Positions 37,189 through 45,361 of a stretch of DNA of 64,000 nucleotides are shown piece after piece. The first letter of the stretch is position 1. Each line of letters opens with the position of its first letter. Below the pieces are notes generated by a model, which was not told the origin of the DNA, did not search any database, and saw only the letters and a list, made by a program, of their open reading frames with translations. Made by a program: the position numbers and the translations under genes. Source of the DNA: Amycolatopsis deserti (lineage in GTDB: Bacteria; Actinomycetota; Actinomycetes; Mycobacteriales; Pseudonocardiaceae); assembly GCF_014653945.1 (NCBI RefSeq), contig NZ_BNAU01000004.1:558001-622000 (forward strand), read 5' to 3'.

Positions 37189-37749
37189 ATGAGCACGGAG
37201 CCGCCGACCACCGAGGCACCTGCCACCGCGTGGGGAGACCCGCAGCCGCCCGCGCCGAAGTGGTCCGGCAGGAAGACCGCGATCGCCGCGGCCGTGGCGG
37301 TCGTCATCGCCGCCGTCGGCGGGGTCGCGATCTACGCGGGGACCTCGTCCGAGGCGAACCAGCGGGGCGGCACGTTCCCGGGCGGCCGTCAGATGGGCGG
37401 GACGGCGTCGATCCTGCGGGAGGCGCTGCACGGCGACTTCACGGTGTCCGCCGACGGCGGGTACGCGGTCGAGCGGTTCCAGACCGGCGAGGTGAGCGCG
37501 CTGAGCGCCACCTCGATCACGGTGCGGAGCGAGGACGGCTACACCCAGGCCTACGTCATCGACTCGTCGACGGAGAAGGCGGCCAACGTGGCGAGCGGTT
37601 CGACGGTGACCGTGCTGGCGAAGGTCTCCGGCGACACCGCCACCGCGACGTCGATCACTGAGGGTTCGGCCCGGCAGCAGGGTGGCTTCCCCGGTGGTCA
37701 GGGGCCTGGCGTTCCCGGTGGTCAGGGGCCGGGCGGCGGGCGGCCCTGA
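37189..37749 (+). CDS. Membrane-anchored DUF5666-like protein
   Basis: 186 residues. A Pro-rich cytoplasmic N-terminus, one TM helix (TAIAAAVAVVIAAVGGVAIY, about residues 30-49), then an extracytoplasmic domain with GEVSALSATSITVRSEDGYT and VASGSTVTVLAKVSGD, the beta-barrel pattern of DUF5666. The C-terminus is Gly/Pro/Gln-rich (GGFPGGQGPGVPGGQGPGGG). ATG 37189 after AAAGGGA. Divergent from the two-component genes and probably controlled by them. Function unknown. Confidence 0.8.
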   Translation: MSTEPPTTEAPATAWGDPQPPAPKWSGRKTAIAAAVAVVIAAVGGVAIYAGTSSEANQRGGTFPGGRQMGGTASILREALHGDFTVSADGGYAVERFQTGEVSALSATSITVRSEDGYTQAYVIDSSTEKAANVASGSTVTVLAKVSGDTATATSITEGSARQQGGFPGGQGPGVPGGQGPGGGRP

Positions 37750-37795
37750 CCACCGGGCCGTGTGGGGAATAACACACGAGTTTCGATAATCGGCG

Positions 37796-38047
37796 TCAGC
37801 GCAGGTCGAATTGGCCCGCCTTGACCCCTTCCAGGAAGGCCGCCCACTCGCCCGCGTCGAACACGAAGACGGGGCTGCTCGCCAGCTTGGTGTCGCGAAC
37901 GCCGACCAGCCCCGGCGCGGCCATGTTGACCTCCACGCAGTTGCCGCCGTTGGGCTCGCTGGCGAAGGACTTCTGCCACTTCGACTCGTCGAACAGGTGC
38001 ACCGCCTCGTGCGGGTCGTAATCCACCGGTCGCGGGTATTCCGGCAT
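37796..38047 (-). CDS. DUF397 protein
   Basis: 83 residues. WQKSFASEPNGGNCVEV and VGVRDTKLASSPVFVF followed by WAAFLEGVKAGQFDL are the family pattern (usually WRKSSYSGxxGxCVEVA...RDSK). In Streptomyces such genes pair with an XRE-DUF5753 regulator, often as small antagonist or toxin-antitoxin-like partners; here the nearest XRE-DUF5753 gene is 4 kb away at 42048. Confidence 0.9.
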   Translation of the reverse strand: MPEYPRPVDYDPHEAVHLFDESKWQKSFASEPNGGNCVEVNMAAPGLVGVRDTKLASSPVFVFDAGEWAAFLEGVKAGQFDLR

Positions 38048-38654
38048 CAGTCCCTACCTCCGTGCCTGAGGCCCGATCCCGTCGCGTAGCGAAGCGGGGC
38101 GAGCCTGGTCCTTTCGTTGGAACCACGTGGGTCCAGTCGGGTGAGGCGATCGTTGATCACTCGACACTGGGATTATTCCAGGAGTAGGATTATTCCCGTC
38201 GGTCGGGTCGATCACACGGCCCGTGTTCCGTCCTTGGGGGAGGTTCGACGGTGCTCGGAGATGTCACGGAACGCCCCGCGGCGGCCTGCCGGAATCCCCG
38301 GCCGCGACCGGAAGGGGGACGGCGATGACCGTCCGAATCCTGACCGAGCCGACCAGGCCGCACCGCGCCGAACCGGCGGCCCCCCGCGACCGTCGCAGGT
38401 GGACACTGCTGCCACGCTCGTTCCGCCGACACTGGCACGCGTGGCGCCACAGCGCGGAACTGGCACTCCCGCGCCCGCGCAGCTAGCGGCCAGCGGGCGG
38501 GCACCACCCCGGCACCGCCGCCCGCGCAACTGATCGACACCAGCCGATCCGCGGCCTGCCGCCCGCCCGACGGGCGGGCACCACCCGCACCGGCGCCCAC
38601 ACAGCCCCGCCGCGGACCTAGTGCCCAGCAACCGCCCCAACGCGGCACGCGCAG
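38048..38654. other. 607-bp region with repeats and one possible small ORF
   Basis: Contains an A/T-rich direct repeat GGATTATTCC at 38170-38179 and 38187-38196 (17-bp period), the possible small gene at 38325, and a GC-rich part with a 16-bp direct repeat CGGGCGGGCACCACCC (38494-38509, 38571-38586) and the palindrome GCCCGCCCG-A-CGGGCGGGC (38561-38579), which may end transcription from either side. No other gene is apparent. Confidence 0.6.
38325..38486 (+). CDS. Possible small Arg-rich protein
   Basis: A 53-codon ORF, MTVRILTEPTRPHRAEPAAP at the start and ending in LALPRPRS, with a strong GGAAGGGGGA ribosome site. It contains 13 arginines and several tryptophans and has no membrane segment. 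It could be a real small basic protein; the codon bias is compatible, but GC-rich DNA yields such ORFs by chance. Confidence 0.4.
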   Translation: MTVRILTEPTRPHRAEPAAPRDRRRWTLLPRSFRRHWHAWRHSAELALPRPRS

Positions 38655-39515
38655 CTAACCGCGCGCCGCCGCGATCAGGGCCTTCGGTGCGGGCCTCGAC
38701 GCGGCCACGGCGAGGAACGCGGGCATCCGCAGCGCCGGCCGCAACCGCCGGAACTCCACACCCGGGATCGGCAGCTGGCTCGCGTGCGGCTCGTAGAACA
38801 CGGTCCACGCCCCGCGCCCGAAAGCGATCGCCGCGAGCGTGTCCTGCGCGGTGGTGAACTCCGGCCCGAAGACCGGCTCGAACCCCGCCTCGTGGCACGC
38901 GCCGACCACCAGGTCGTACAGCCTCGGGTTGCGCGCCCGCCCGGACAGCCGCAGCGGCAAACCGGCCAGCTCGGCCAGAGCGACATCCGCTCCGGCGAAC
39001 AGCCCCGCCGGCAGCGCGGCCAGCACCTCGTCGGTCCACACCTCGATCATCCGCAGCCCCGGCCAGGTCCACCGGCCCCGCACGATCGCGCCGTCCAGCT
39101 CGCCCGACCGGACCCGGCGCAGGCGCTCCTCGGTCGAGGCGTGCACGAGTTCGAGCTGCGACCGCGGAGCCCGCCGCGCGTACTCGGCGAGCAGGCGGTC
39201 GAGCCGCTCGCCCAGGCCGTCGCTGGTGCCCAGCCGCAGCGTGGCGTCCCGCTCGGCGCGCACCGACCGCATCGCGTCCAGCGCGCGCTCCTCGGCCGCG
39301 ACCACTTCGCGAGCGTGCGGCAGGAACCGGTGACCGGCCTCGGTCAGGCGCACCGTCCGGGTGGTGCGGTCGAACAGATCCACGCCCAGCTCACGTTCCA
39401 GCCGCCGCACCTGCTGGCTCACCGCGGACTGCACGATGTGCATCCGCTCCGCCGCGCGCCCGAAGTGCAGCTCCTCCGCGACCGCGAGGAAGTACCGCAA
39501 CTGCCGCAGCTCCAT
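38655..39515 (-). CDS. LysR-family transcriptional regulator
   Basis: 286 residues. MELRQLRYFLAVAEELHFGR opens the winged helix, with QSAVSQQVRRLERELG as recognition region, then an effector domain like those of BenM/CbnR. ATG 39515 chosen; the longer open frame crosses the intergenic region. Divergent from two alpha/beta hydrolase genes, which it probably controls. Confidence 0.92.
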   Translation of the reverse strand: MELRQLRYFLAVAEELHFGRAAERMHIVQSAVSQQVRRLERELGVDLFDRTTRTVRLTEAGHRFLPHAREVVAAEERALDAMRSVRAERDATLRLGTSDGLGERLDRLLAEYARRAPRSQLELVHASTEERLRRVRSGELDGAIVRGRWTWPGLRMIEVWTDEVLAALPAGLFAGADVALAELAGLPLRLSGRARNPRLYDLVVGACHEAGFEPVFGPEFTTAQDTLAAIAFGRGAWTVFYEPHASQLPIPGVEFRRLRPALRMPAFLAVAASRPAPKALIAAARG

Positions 39516-39527
39516 CGGACCCCATTC

Positions 39528-39542
39528 ATCACCAGTCGTGAT
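39528..39542. promoter_or_regulatory. LysR-type box between the regulator and hydrolase genes
   Basis: ATCAC-N5-GTGAT, a T-N11-A inverted repeat, 13 bp ahead of the lysR start codon and 58 bp ahead of the hydrolase start: a position suited to autorepression and activation of the divergent operon. Confidence 0.6.
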
Positions 39543-39599
39543 CAGTGTAGGAGCGATCTGCTCCTTGGTCGGCCCGCCGCCCGGCGATTTGCTGGTGCC

Positions 39600-40337
39600 A
39601 TGACCGACCTGTACTACGAAGACGCGGGCACCGGCCCGGCCCTGGTGTTCCTGCACGGCTGGGGCACGAGCGGCCGGGTGTGGCACGCGCAGCTGCCGGA
39701 GTTCGTGCGCGACCACCGCGTGCTCACCGTGGACTGGCGGGGCTGCGGCCGGTCGGTGAAACCCGTCCACGGCAACGACACCGCCACCGTGCTCGCCGAT
39801 CTCCTCGCCCTGTTCGACGAACTCGGCGTCGAGTCACCGACGCTGGTCGGCTCCTCGATCGGGGCGACGTTCGCGCTCGAACTCGCCCTGCGCCACCCCG
39901 GCCGGGTCGCCCGGGTGGTGTCGGTCGACGGTCCGCTGCACTGGCCGTCGACCGGGATGCCGATCGACGACCTGCGCCGGGGCCTGCGCGAGGACCGGGC
40001 CGGCACGCTCGCCTCCTGGGTGCCCCACTGGTACGCGCCGGGCACCGCGCCCGCGCTGATCGACTGGACCGTGCGCCAGATCCTCGACTCCGGCGTCTAC
40101 ATCGACGACCACTTCGCCGAGGCCGCGGCCTACGACCCGCGTCCGGCGCTGCCTTCGGCACGCGTGCCCGTCGTCTTCCTGCACGGCGAGCGGGACACCG
40201 AGATCCCGCTGCCCGTCGCGGAGGAATGCGCCTCGCTCACCCCCGGCTCGAAGGTCGTCGTGATCGCCGGCGCCGGTCACATGCCGCACCAGGAACGTCC
40301 CGCCGAGTTCAACGCCGCGCTGCGCGCGGTGCTGTGA
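39600..40337 (+). CDS. Alpha/beta hydrolase 1
   Basis: 245 residues. Oxyanion motif FLHGWGTSG, nucleophile elbow VGSSIGATFA (Ser), acid Asp in GERDTEIP, and catalytic His in GAGHMPHQERP. Like haloperoxidase/esterase-type hydrolases; substrate unknown. ATG 39600. It is 11 bp upstream of a second hydrolase, forming a two-gene operon divergent from LysR. Confidence 0.9.
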   Translation: MTDLYYEDAGTGPALVFLHGWGTSGRVWHAQLPEFVRDHRVLTVDWRGCGRSVKPVHGNDTATVLADLLALFDELGVESPTLVGSSIGATFALELALRHPGRVARVVSVDGPLHWPSTGMPIDDLRRGLREDRAGTLASWVPHWYAPGTAPALIDWTVRQILDSGVYIDDHFAEAAAYDPRPALPSARVPVVFLHGERDTEIPLPVAEECASLTPGSKVVVIAGAGHMPHQERPAEFNAALRAVL

Positions 40338-40348
40338 AAGGAAGACCC

Positions 40349-41164
40349 ATGCCTCACGTCACCGTCCCGATCACCGGCGGCGAAGCGTCCGTGCACTACG
40401 ACGTCGCCGGTCACGGCCCAGGAGTGGTGCTGGTGCACGGCACCGGCGCGTCCGGCGAACAGTGGCAGCCGCTGACCGAGCTGCTGCGCGACCGGTTCAC
40501 CGTGGTGGTGCCGGACTACTCGGGCTCCGGCCGAACCCGGGACCACGGCGGCCCGGTGACCCTCGCCGACCTCGCGGCCGAGGTGACCGCGGCCGCCGGG
40601 CACGCCGGACTCGAGAGCTTCCACCTCGTCGGGCACTCGCTGGGCGCCGCCGTCGCCACCCACATCGCCGGCACCCGCCCGGCTCTCGTCCGCTCGCTGG
40701 TGCTGCACGCCGGGTGGGCCCACACGGACGCCCGCATGGACGCCGAGTTCCGGTTGTGGCTGCACCTGCTGCGCACCGACCCCGCGCTGTTCGCGCGCTC
40801 GATCGCCCTGTCGGCGCTGGGCCCCCGGTTCTGGGCGCAGACCACCGCCGAAGCGAGCGAAGCCCTGGTCACCGGACTGGCCGCCACGCTGGCGCCCGGC
40901 ACGGACCGGCAGACCGAAGTGGACCGCACGGTCGACCTGCGCCCGCTGCTCGGTCGCGTCACGGCACCGACGCTGGTGCTCGCCAGCGCCCACGACCGCA
41001 TCATCGCCCCAGCTCAGCAGCGTGCCCTGGTCGCGGGCATCGCGGGCGCCCGCTACGCCGAGGTGGACGCCGGGCACGGCGCGCACGCCGAGAACCCCGG
41101 CGAGTTCTTCGGGACGATCACCGCGTTCCTGGACGACCAGCTGAGCGCGGCCGACGCCGCCTGA
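40349..41164 (+). CDS. Alpha/beta hydrolase 2
   Basis: 271 residues. LVHGTGASGEQWQPL (oxyanion hole), nucleophile GHSLGAAVA, Asp in SAHDRIIAP, and His in DAGHGAHAENP. AAAGGAAG serves as ribosome site before ATG 40349. Paralogous in fold but not closely similar to hydrolase 1. A tandem pair under one LysR regulator suggests catabolism of an ester or ring-cleavage product; the compound cannot be told from sequence. Confidence 0.9.
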   Translation: MPHVTVPITGGEASVHYDVAGHGPGVVLVHGTGASGEQWQPLTELLRDRFTVVVPDYSGSGRTRDHGGPVTLADLAAEVTAAAGHAGLESFHLVGHSLGAAVATHIAGTRPALVRSLVLHAGWAHTDARMDAEFRLWLHLLRTDPALFARSIALSALGPRFWAQTTAEASEALVTGLAATLAPGTDRQTEVDRTVDLRPLLGRVTAPTLVLASAHDRIIAPAQQRALVAGIAGARYAEVDAGHGAHAENPGEFFGTITAFLDDQLSAADAA

Positions 41165-41170
41165 GACCGG

Positions 41171-42013
41171 TCAGGGCTTGCGGCCCACCCCGCACCAGCC
41201 GATGGATATCGACGGCCTGGCCACGAACTTCTGCGTCACCGGGGACGGCGCTTCGTCCAGCCGCCACTGCGGCAGCCACACCACACCCGGCTCCACCATC
41301 TCGAAGTCGCCGAAGAAGGAGGCGATCTCGTCGTACCGGCGGGAGAACGCGGGCGTGCCGGACCTCTCGTACAGCTCGAACGCCGCGCGGATGCTCGCCG
41401 CGTAGTCCGCGGGCACGTCGAGGTCGTCGTACGTCGCGTGGGAGATCGCCAGGTACGAGCCGGCCGGCAGCCGCTTGCGGTAGCCGGCCACGATCTCGTC
41501 CGCGGGCTCGTCGTTGGGGATGAAGTGCAGCGCCGCGCAGAAGATCAACGCGATCGGCCGCGTCCGGTCGAGCACGCCGGTGCCCAGCGCCGCCCGCCAC
41601 ACCGCGTCTGGGTCCCGCTGGTCCGCGCGCACGATCGCGTGCCGCTCCGGGTCGCCCTCGCGCTCCAGCAGCAACTGCCCGTGGGCGACGGCGACCTGCT
41701 CGCGGTCCACGTACACGCACCGGCTGGCCGGGTCGAGCGAGTCGGCGATCCGGTGGACCGTGCCCACGGCGGGCCCGCCGGAGCCGACGTCGAGGAACTG
41801 GTCGATCCCGTTGCGCACGCAGAACCGCACGACGCGTTCCAGGAACTCCAGGTTGGCGCGGCCGATCAGGGGCGCTACCGGCACCTCGGCCAGCACACGG
41901 TCGCCGAGGGCGCGGTCCATCGCCCAGTTCCCGGTGCCGCCCAGGTAGTAGTCGTACATGCGGACGGCGTTGGGACGGTCCAGGTCCACACCGTCGTGAT
42001 CCGGTTCGGTCAC
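41171..42013 (-). CDS. SAM-dependent methyltransferase, Methyltransf_19 (DUF574)
   Basis: 280 residues. RPNAVRMYDYYLGGTGNWAM is the family opening, IDQFLDVGSGGPAVGTVHRI the SAM-binding motif, VYVDREQVAVAHGQ motif II. These proteins are abundant in actinomycetes and often lie next to XRE-DUF5753 regulators, as here; their substrates are not known. GTG 42013 (VTEPDHDG) with GGGGG upstream is preferred over TTG 42019. It is 34 bp downstream of the XRE gene. Confidence 0.88.
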   Translation of the reverse strand: MTEPDHDGVDLDRPNAVRMYDYYLGGTGNWAMDRALGDRVLAEVPVAPLIGRANLEFLERVVRFCVRNGIDQFLDVGSGGPAVGTVHRIADSLDPASRCVYVDREQVAVAHGQLLLEREGDPERHAIVRADQRDPDAVWRAALGTGVLDRTRPIALIFCAALHFIPNDEPADEIVAGYRKRLPAGSYLAISHATYDDLDVPADYAASIRAAFELYERSGTPAFSRRYDEIASFFGDFEMVEPGVVWLPQWRLDEAPSPVTQKFVARPSISIGWCGVGRKP

Positions 42014-42047
42014 GCCCAACCCCCGACAAGTTGATCTTGACCGGAGC

Positions 42048-42905
42048 CTAGGCCCCCATCGCCACCCGGTACTGATCGGCCATGTTCTTCAGGAACTCGC
42101 GCGTCTCCTGCCGTTCCAGCGCCGCGCCGCGCAGGCGGTCCCACGCGTCGACGAACAGCTGGAAGTCCTTCTGGTCGTCCAGGTAGATCCCGCCCGCCGA
42201 GTGTTCGATGTAGACGAAGTCCCGGGTGCGGTCGGGGAAGCGCATGATCGTGAAGTCGTTGGGCACCGCGGCCAGCCGGGCCCCGAACGGCAGGACGTGG
42301 ATGTACACGCGCTGCCGCCGGTCCAGCTCCAGCAGGTGCTCGATCTGGTCCAGCATCACCGCGGGCGCCCGGCCGCCGGGCGCGCGGTGCAGCGCGGCCT
42401 CGCTGATGATGAACCGGTAGTACGGCGGCTGCGGCTGGTCGAAGACGGCCTTGCGGTCCAGCCGGTTGCGCACCAGCGACGTGACGTCCGTCGCGCCGAA
42501 CTCGGTGAACTGCTTGAGCATGTAGTGCTCGGACTGCAGCGGGCCGGGGATGCGCTCGCCGTGCCAGGTCATGATCTCCACGGCGGCCGGCTCGAGGTCG
42601 GTGAACGTCCGGAACCAGTGCGGCACCACCGACCGGTAGCCCGACCACGCGCCCCGCTGACCCGCCGCCGCGCGTGCCAGGCTCATCAGCGCCTCCGACT
42701 CGTCACCGTTGACGCCGAACGCCTCCAGCATGGTGCGCACGTCGCCGAGCTTGACGCCCACCGCGCCGGATTCGATCTTGTTGACCTTGCCCTGGGTGCA
42801 GCCGAGGACCTCGGCGACCTGCTGCTGGGTCATCTTCGCGGCCAGCCGCGCGTGCCGGAGCTCATTGCCGAGTTGCTTGCGACGGGAAGTAACGGTGCTC
42901 GCCAT
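42048..42905 (-). CDS. XRE-family regulator with DUF5753
   Basis: 285 residues. N-terminal HTH (LRHARLAAKMTQQQVAEVLG, then CTQGKVNKIESG) followed by the DUF5753 domain (ERIPGPLQSEHYML, then QRVYIHVLPFGA and YIEHSAGGIYLDD). A common morphology or secondary-metabolism regulator type in Streptomyces and relatives (BldB/WhiJ systems with DUF397). Here it is in an operon with Methyltransf_19; the DUF397 gene at 37796 may be a separated partner. Confidence 0.9.
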   Translation of the reverse strand: MASTVTSRRKQLGNELRHARLAAKMTQQQVAEVLGCTQGKVNKIESGAVGVKLGDVRTMLEAFGVNGDESEALMSLARAAAGQRGAWSGYRSVVPHWFRTFTDLEPAAVEIMTWHGERIPGPLQSEHYMLKQFTEFGATDVTSLVRNRLDRKAVFDQPQPPYYRFIISEAALHRAPGGRAPAVMLDQIEHLLELDRRQRVYIHVLPFGARLAAVPNDFTIMRFPDRTRDFVYIEHSAGGIYLDDQKDFQLFVDAWDRLRGAALERQETREFLKNMADQYRVAMGA

Positions 42906-43123
42906 TGCCTATTTCCGCGCCCTCACCCGCTCCACGGCACCTCGTCCCGCTTCGTCCCTGGTAGTGGAACCCACGACCGTACTCCATGCCGCACCGTGAC
43001 GCGGCAGTGACCGGATGGAGTTTGGCAGGAAAAGTGATCCAACGCTAGTTACTCACGCGTTCACCTGCGGGAACAGGGCGCCGCGCTAGGGTGCGGTGAG
43101 AGCTTCGAGAGGGAAGGCTGCGC

Positions 43124-44563
43124 ATGAGCAAGAAGGCGAGCATCGGCGTCACGGGCCTGGCCGTCATGGGCCGGAACCTGGCGCGCAACCTGGCGCGGCA
43201 CGGGCACACCGTCGCCCTGCACAACCGCTCGGAACAGCGCACTCGCGACCTGGTGGAGCAGTTCGGCGACGAAGGCGAATTCATCCCCACCTACTCCGCG
43301 CAGGAGTTCGTGGACGCGCTCGAGCGGCCGCGCAAGCTGGTGATCATGGTCAAGGCCGGCGCCCCTACGGACGCGGTCATCGAGGAGTTCGCGCCGCTGC
43401 TCGAAGAGGGCGACGTGATCGTGGACGCGGGCAACGCGCACTTCGCCGACACCCGGCGCCGCGAGGCGGCGCTGCGCGAGCGCGGGCTGCACTTCGTCGG
43501 CACCGGCGTCTCCGGCGGCGAGGAGGGCGCGCTGCACGGGCCGAGCATCATGCCCGGTGGGTCGAAGGAGTCCTACGAGTCGCTCGGGCCGCTGTTCGAG
43601 AGCATCTCGGCCAAGGTCGACGGCGACCCGTGCTGCACCCACATCGGCCCGGACGGCGCCGGGCACTTCGTGAAGATGGTGCACAACGGCATCGAGTACT
43701 CCGACATGCAGCTGATCGCGGAGTCGTTCGACCTGCTGCGCGGCGCGCTCGGGTATGAGCCGGCGCAGATCGCGGAGGTGTTCCGCACCTGGAACACCGG
43801 GCGGCTCGACTCGTACCTGATCGAGATCACCGCCGAGGTACTGGCGCACACCGACGCCGCGACCGGCAGGCCGTTCGTCGACATCGTCACCGACCAGGCC
43901 GAGCAGAAGGGCACCGGCCGCTGGACCGTGCAGATCGGCCTGGACCTCGGCGTGCCGATCAGCGGCATCGCGGAGGCGGTGTTCGCGCGGTCCCTGTCCG
44001 GCAGCGCGGACCTGCGCAAGGCCAGCCGCGGCCTGCCCGGCCCGTCGCGCGCCCCGCTGACCGGTGCGGCGGCGGAGACCTTCGCCGACGACGTCGAGCG
44101 CGCGCTGTACGCGTCGAAGATCGTCGCCTACGCGCAGGGCTTCAACCAGATCCAGGCCGGTGGCGCGGAGTACGGCTGGGACATCGACCTCGGCGCGCTG
44201 GCGGCGATCTGGCGCGGCGGCTGCATCATCCGGGCGAAGTTCCTGGACGACATCCGGGCCGCCTACGCCGCCGAGCCGGGCCTGCCGACGCTGCTCACCG
44301 CGGGCGACTTCCGCAAGGCCGTGGAGGACGCGCAGGACGCGTGGCGCTCGGTGATCTCCACCGCGGTGCGGCTGGGCATCCCGACGCCGGGCTTCTCAAC
44401 CGCGCTGGCCTACTACGACGGCCTGCGCGCCGAGCGGCTCCCGGCCGCCCTGGTGCAGGGGCAGCGCGACTTCTTCGGCGCGCACACCTACCGCCGGGTC
44501 GACCGGGAGGGCTCGTTCCACACCCGCTGGGCCGAGAACGGCCGCCCCGAGGTCGAGTCATAG
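43124..44563 (+). CDS. gnd: 6-phosphogluconate dehydrogenase (decarboxylating)
   Basis: 479 residues. Oxidative pentose phosphate pathway: 6-phosphogluconate + NADP+ to ribulose 5-phosphate. N-terminal Rossmann motif TGLAVMGRNLARNLA; substrate site KMVHNGIEYSDMQLI (Lys, Asn, Glu, Tyr); long helical C-terminal domain with GCIIRAKFLDDI. ATG follows GAGAGGGAAGG; TAGGGT about 25 bp ahead could be a -10. An 18-bp-stem hairpin begins at the stop codon. Confidence 0.96.
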   Translation: MSKKASIGVTGLAVMGRNLARNLARHGHTVALHNRSEQRTRDLVEQFGDEGEFIPTYSAQEFVDALERPRKLVIMVKAGAPTDAVIEEFAPLLEEGDVIVDAGNAHFADTRRREAALRERGLHFVGTGVSGGEEGALHGPSIMPGGSKESYESLGPLFESISAKVDGDPCCTHIGPDGAGHFVKMVHNGIEYSDMQLIAESFDLLRGALGYEPAQIAEVFRTWNTGRLDSYLIEITAEVLAHTDAATGRPFVDIVTDQAEQKGTGRWTVQIGLDLGVPISGIAEAVFARSLSGSADLRKASRGLPGPSRAPLTGAAAETFADDVERALYASKIVAYAQGFNQIQAGGAEYGWDIDLGALAAIWRGGCIIRAKFLDDIRAAYAAEPGLPTLLTAGDFRKAVEDAQDAWRSVISTAVRLGIPTPGFSTALAYYDGLRAERLPAALVQGQRDFFGAHTYRRVDREGSFHTRWAENGRPEVES

Positions 44564-44608
44564 CCGGACGCGTGACGGGCGCCCGCGCGGCGCCCGTCAC
44601 GCGTCCGG
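44564..44608. terminator. 18-bp-stem hairpin shared by gnd and the Clp-N gene
   Basis: CCGGACGCGTGACGGGCG (44564-44581) pairs perfectly with 44591-44608 around a 9-nt loop. It starts right after the gnd stop and includes the last codons of the convergent gene (stop at 44597). No T-run on either side, so factor-dependent or structural termination is likely. Confidence 0.75.
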
Positions 44609-45313
44609 GAACATGCCCCGCAGCATCTCGCGGATCTGCCCCTCGACGGCGTCCTTCGTGATGCCGAGTTCGGTGAGCACGTCGTAGGCCGGCCCCTCGG
44701 CCAGGTCGAGCAGGGCGAGCAGGATGTGCTCGGTGCCGACGTAGTTGTGCCCCAGCCGCAACGCCTCCCGCACGGTCAGCTGGATGATCTTGCGGGCGGC
44801 GCCGCTGAACGGGATGTGCGCGGGCAGTTCGTCGTCCACCGGCGGCGGGAGGGTCGCGGTGACCCGGTCGCCCACCGTTTCCGGTGTCACGCCGAGGTTT
44901 TCCACCGCCTTCGCCGCCAGGCCGTCCCGCTCGCCGATCACGCCGATCAGGATGTGGCCGGTGTCGATCTGCTCGTTGCCCGCGCCCCGCGCCACCTTCT
45001 CGGCGTTGACGATCGCGCGGCGCGCGCGTTCGGTGAACCGGCTGAAGGCCTCCATGCCGGCGCCCGGGGATTCCTTGGGGACGAACCGTTTCTGCGCCGC
45101 CTGCTTCGAAACGCCCATGCTGGCGCCGATCTCCGTCCACGACGCGCCACTTCGCCGCGCCTGGTCGACGAAGTGGCCGATCAGGTGGTCAGCGACGTCG
45201 CCGAGGTGCTCGCCGAGCATGACCGCGTCGGAGAGCTGCTGGAGGGGATCGGAGTCCGGGTGCTGCCGCTTGATGGCCTCGATCAAGTCGTCGAGGCGAA
45301 CTGAACTGGTCAT
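44597..45313 (-). CDS. Clp-N double-repeat protein with N-terminal HTH-like region
   Basis: 238 residues. The first 85 contain a helix-turn-helix-like stretch (SGASWTEIGASMGVSKQAAQ), and residues about 88-235 hold two ClpA/ClpC N-terminal repeats (FTERARRAIVNAEKVARG; FSGAARKIIQLTVREALRLG). There is no AAA ATPase. Clp-N domains recognise adaptors or damaged proteins, so this could be a sensor that couples proteostasis to transcription. Two identical-arm palindromes cover its promoter, and the ATG is probably the first transcribed base region. Self-regulation is inference. Confidence 0.85.
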   Translation of the reverse strand: MTSSVRLDDLIEAIKRQHPDSDPLQQLSDAVMLGEHLGDVADHLIGHFVDQARRSGASWTEIGASMGVSKQAAQKRFVPKESPGAGMEAFSRFTERARRAIVNAEKVARGAGNEQIDTGHILIGVIGERDGLAAKAVENLGVTPETVGDRVTATLPPPVDDELPAHIPFSGAARKIIQLTVREALRLGHNYVGTEHILLALLDLAEGPAYDVLTELGITKDAVEGQIREMLRGMFPDA

Positions 45314-45314
45314 G

Positions 45315-45361
45315 CGTCAACTGTAGGTTGACGATGCGGCAGCGTCAACCCTGGGTTGACG
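45315..45361 (-). promoter_or_regulatory. Leaderless promoter covered by two palindromic operators
   Basis: Two palindromes with identical arms, CGTCAAC-N5-GTTGACG, at 45315-45333 and 45343-45361 (centres 28 bp apart). On the minus strand TTGACG of the distal site is the -35, and TACAGT inside the proximal site is the -10, with exactly 17 bp between; the ATG (45313) lies 6 nt after the -10. A bound repressor would block both elements. Confidence 0.8.

Noticed and set aside
38494-38586. Two 16-bp GC repeats and a palindrome considered as a CRISPR-like or REP element
   Set aside because: Only two copies, no spacers of regular size and no further copies seen in the window; kept only as part of the intergenic description.
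42987-43006. TGCCGC-N8-GCGGCA inverted repeat between the XRE and gnd genes
   Set aside because: Short GC-only arms are expected by chance at this composition; not strong enough to call an operator.
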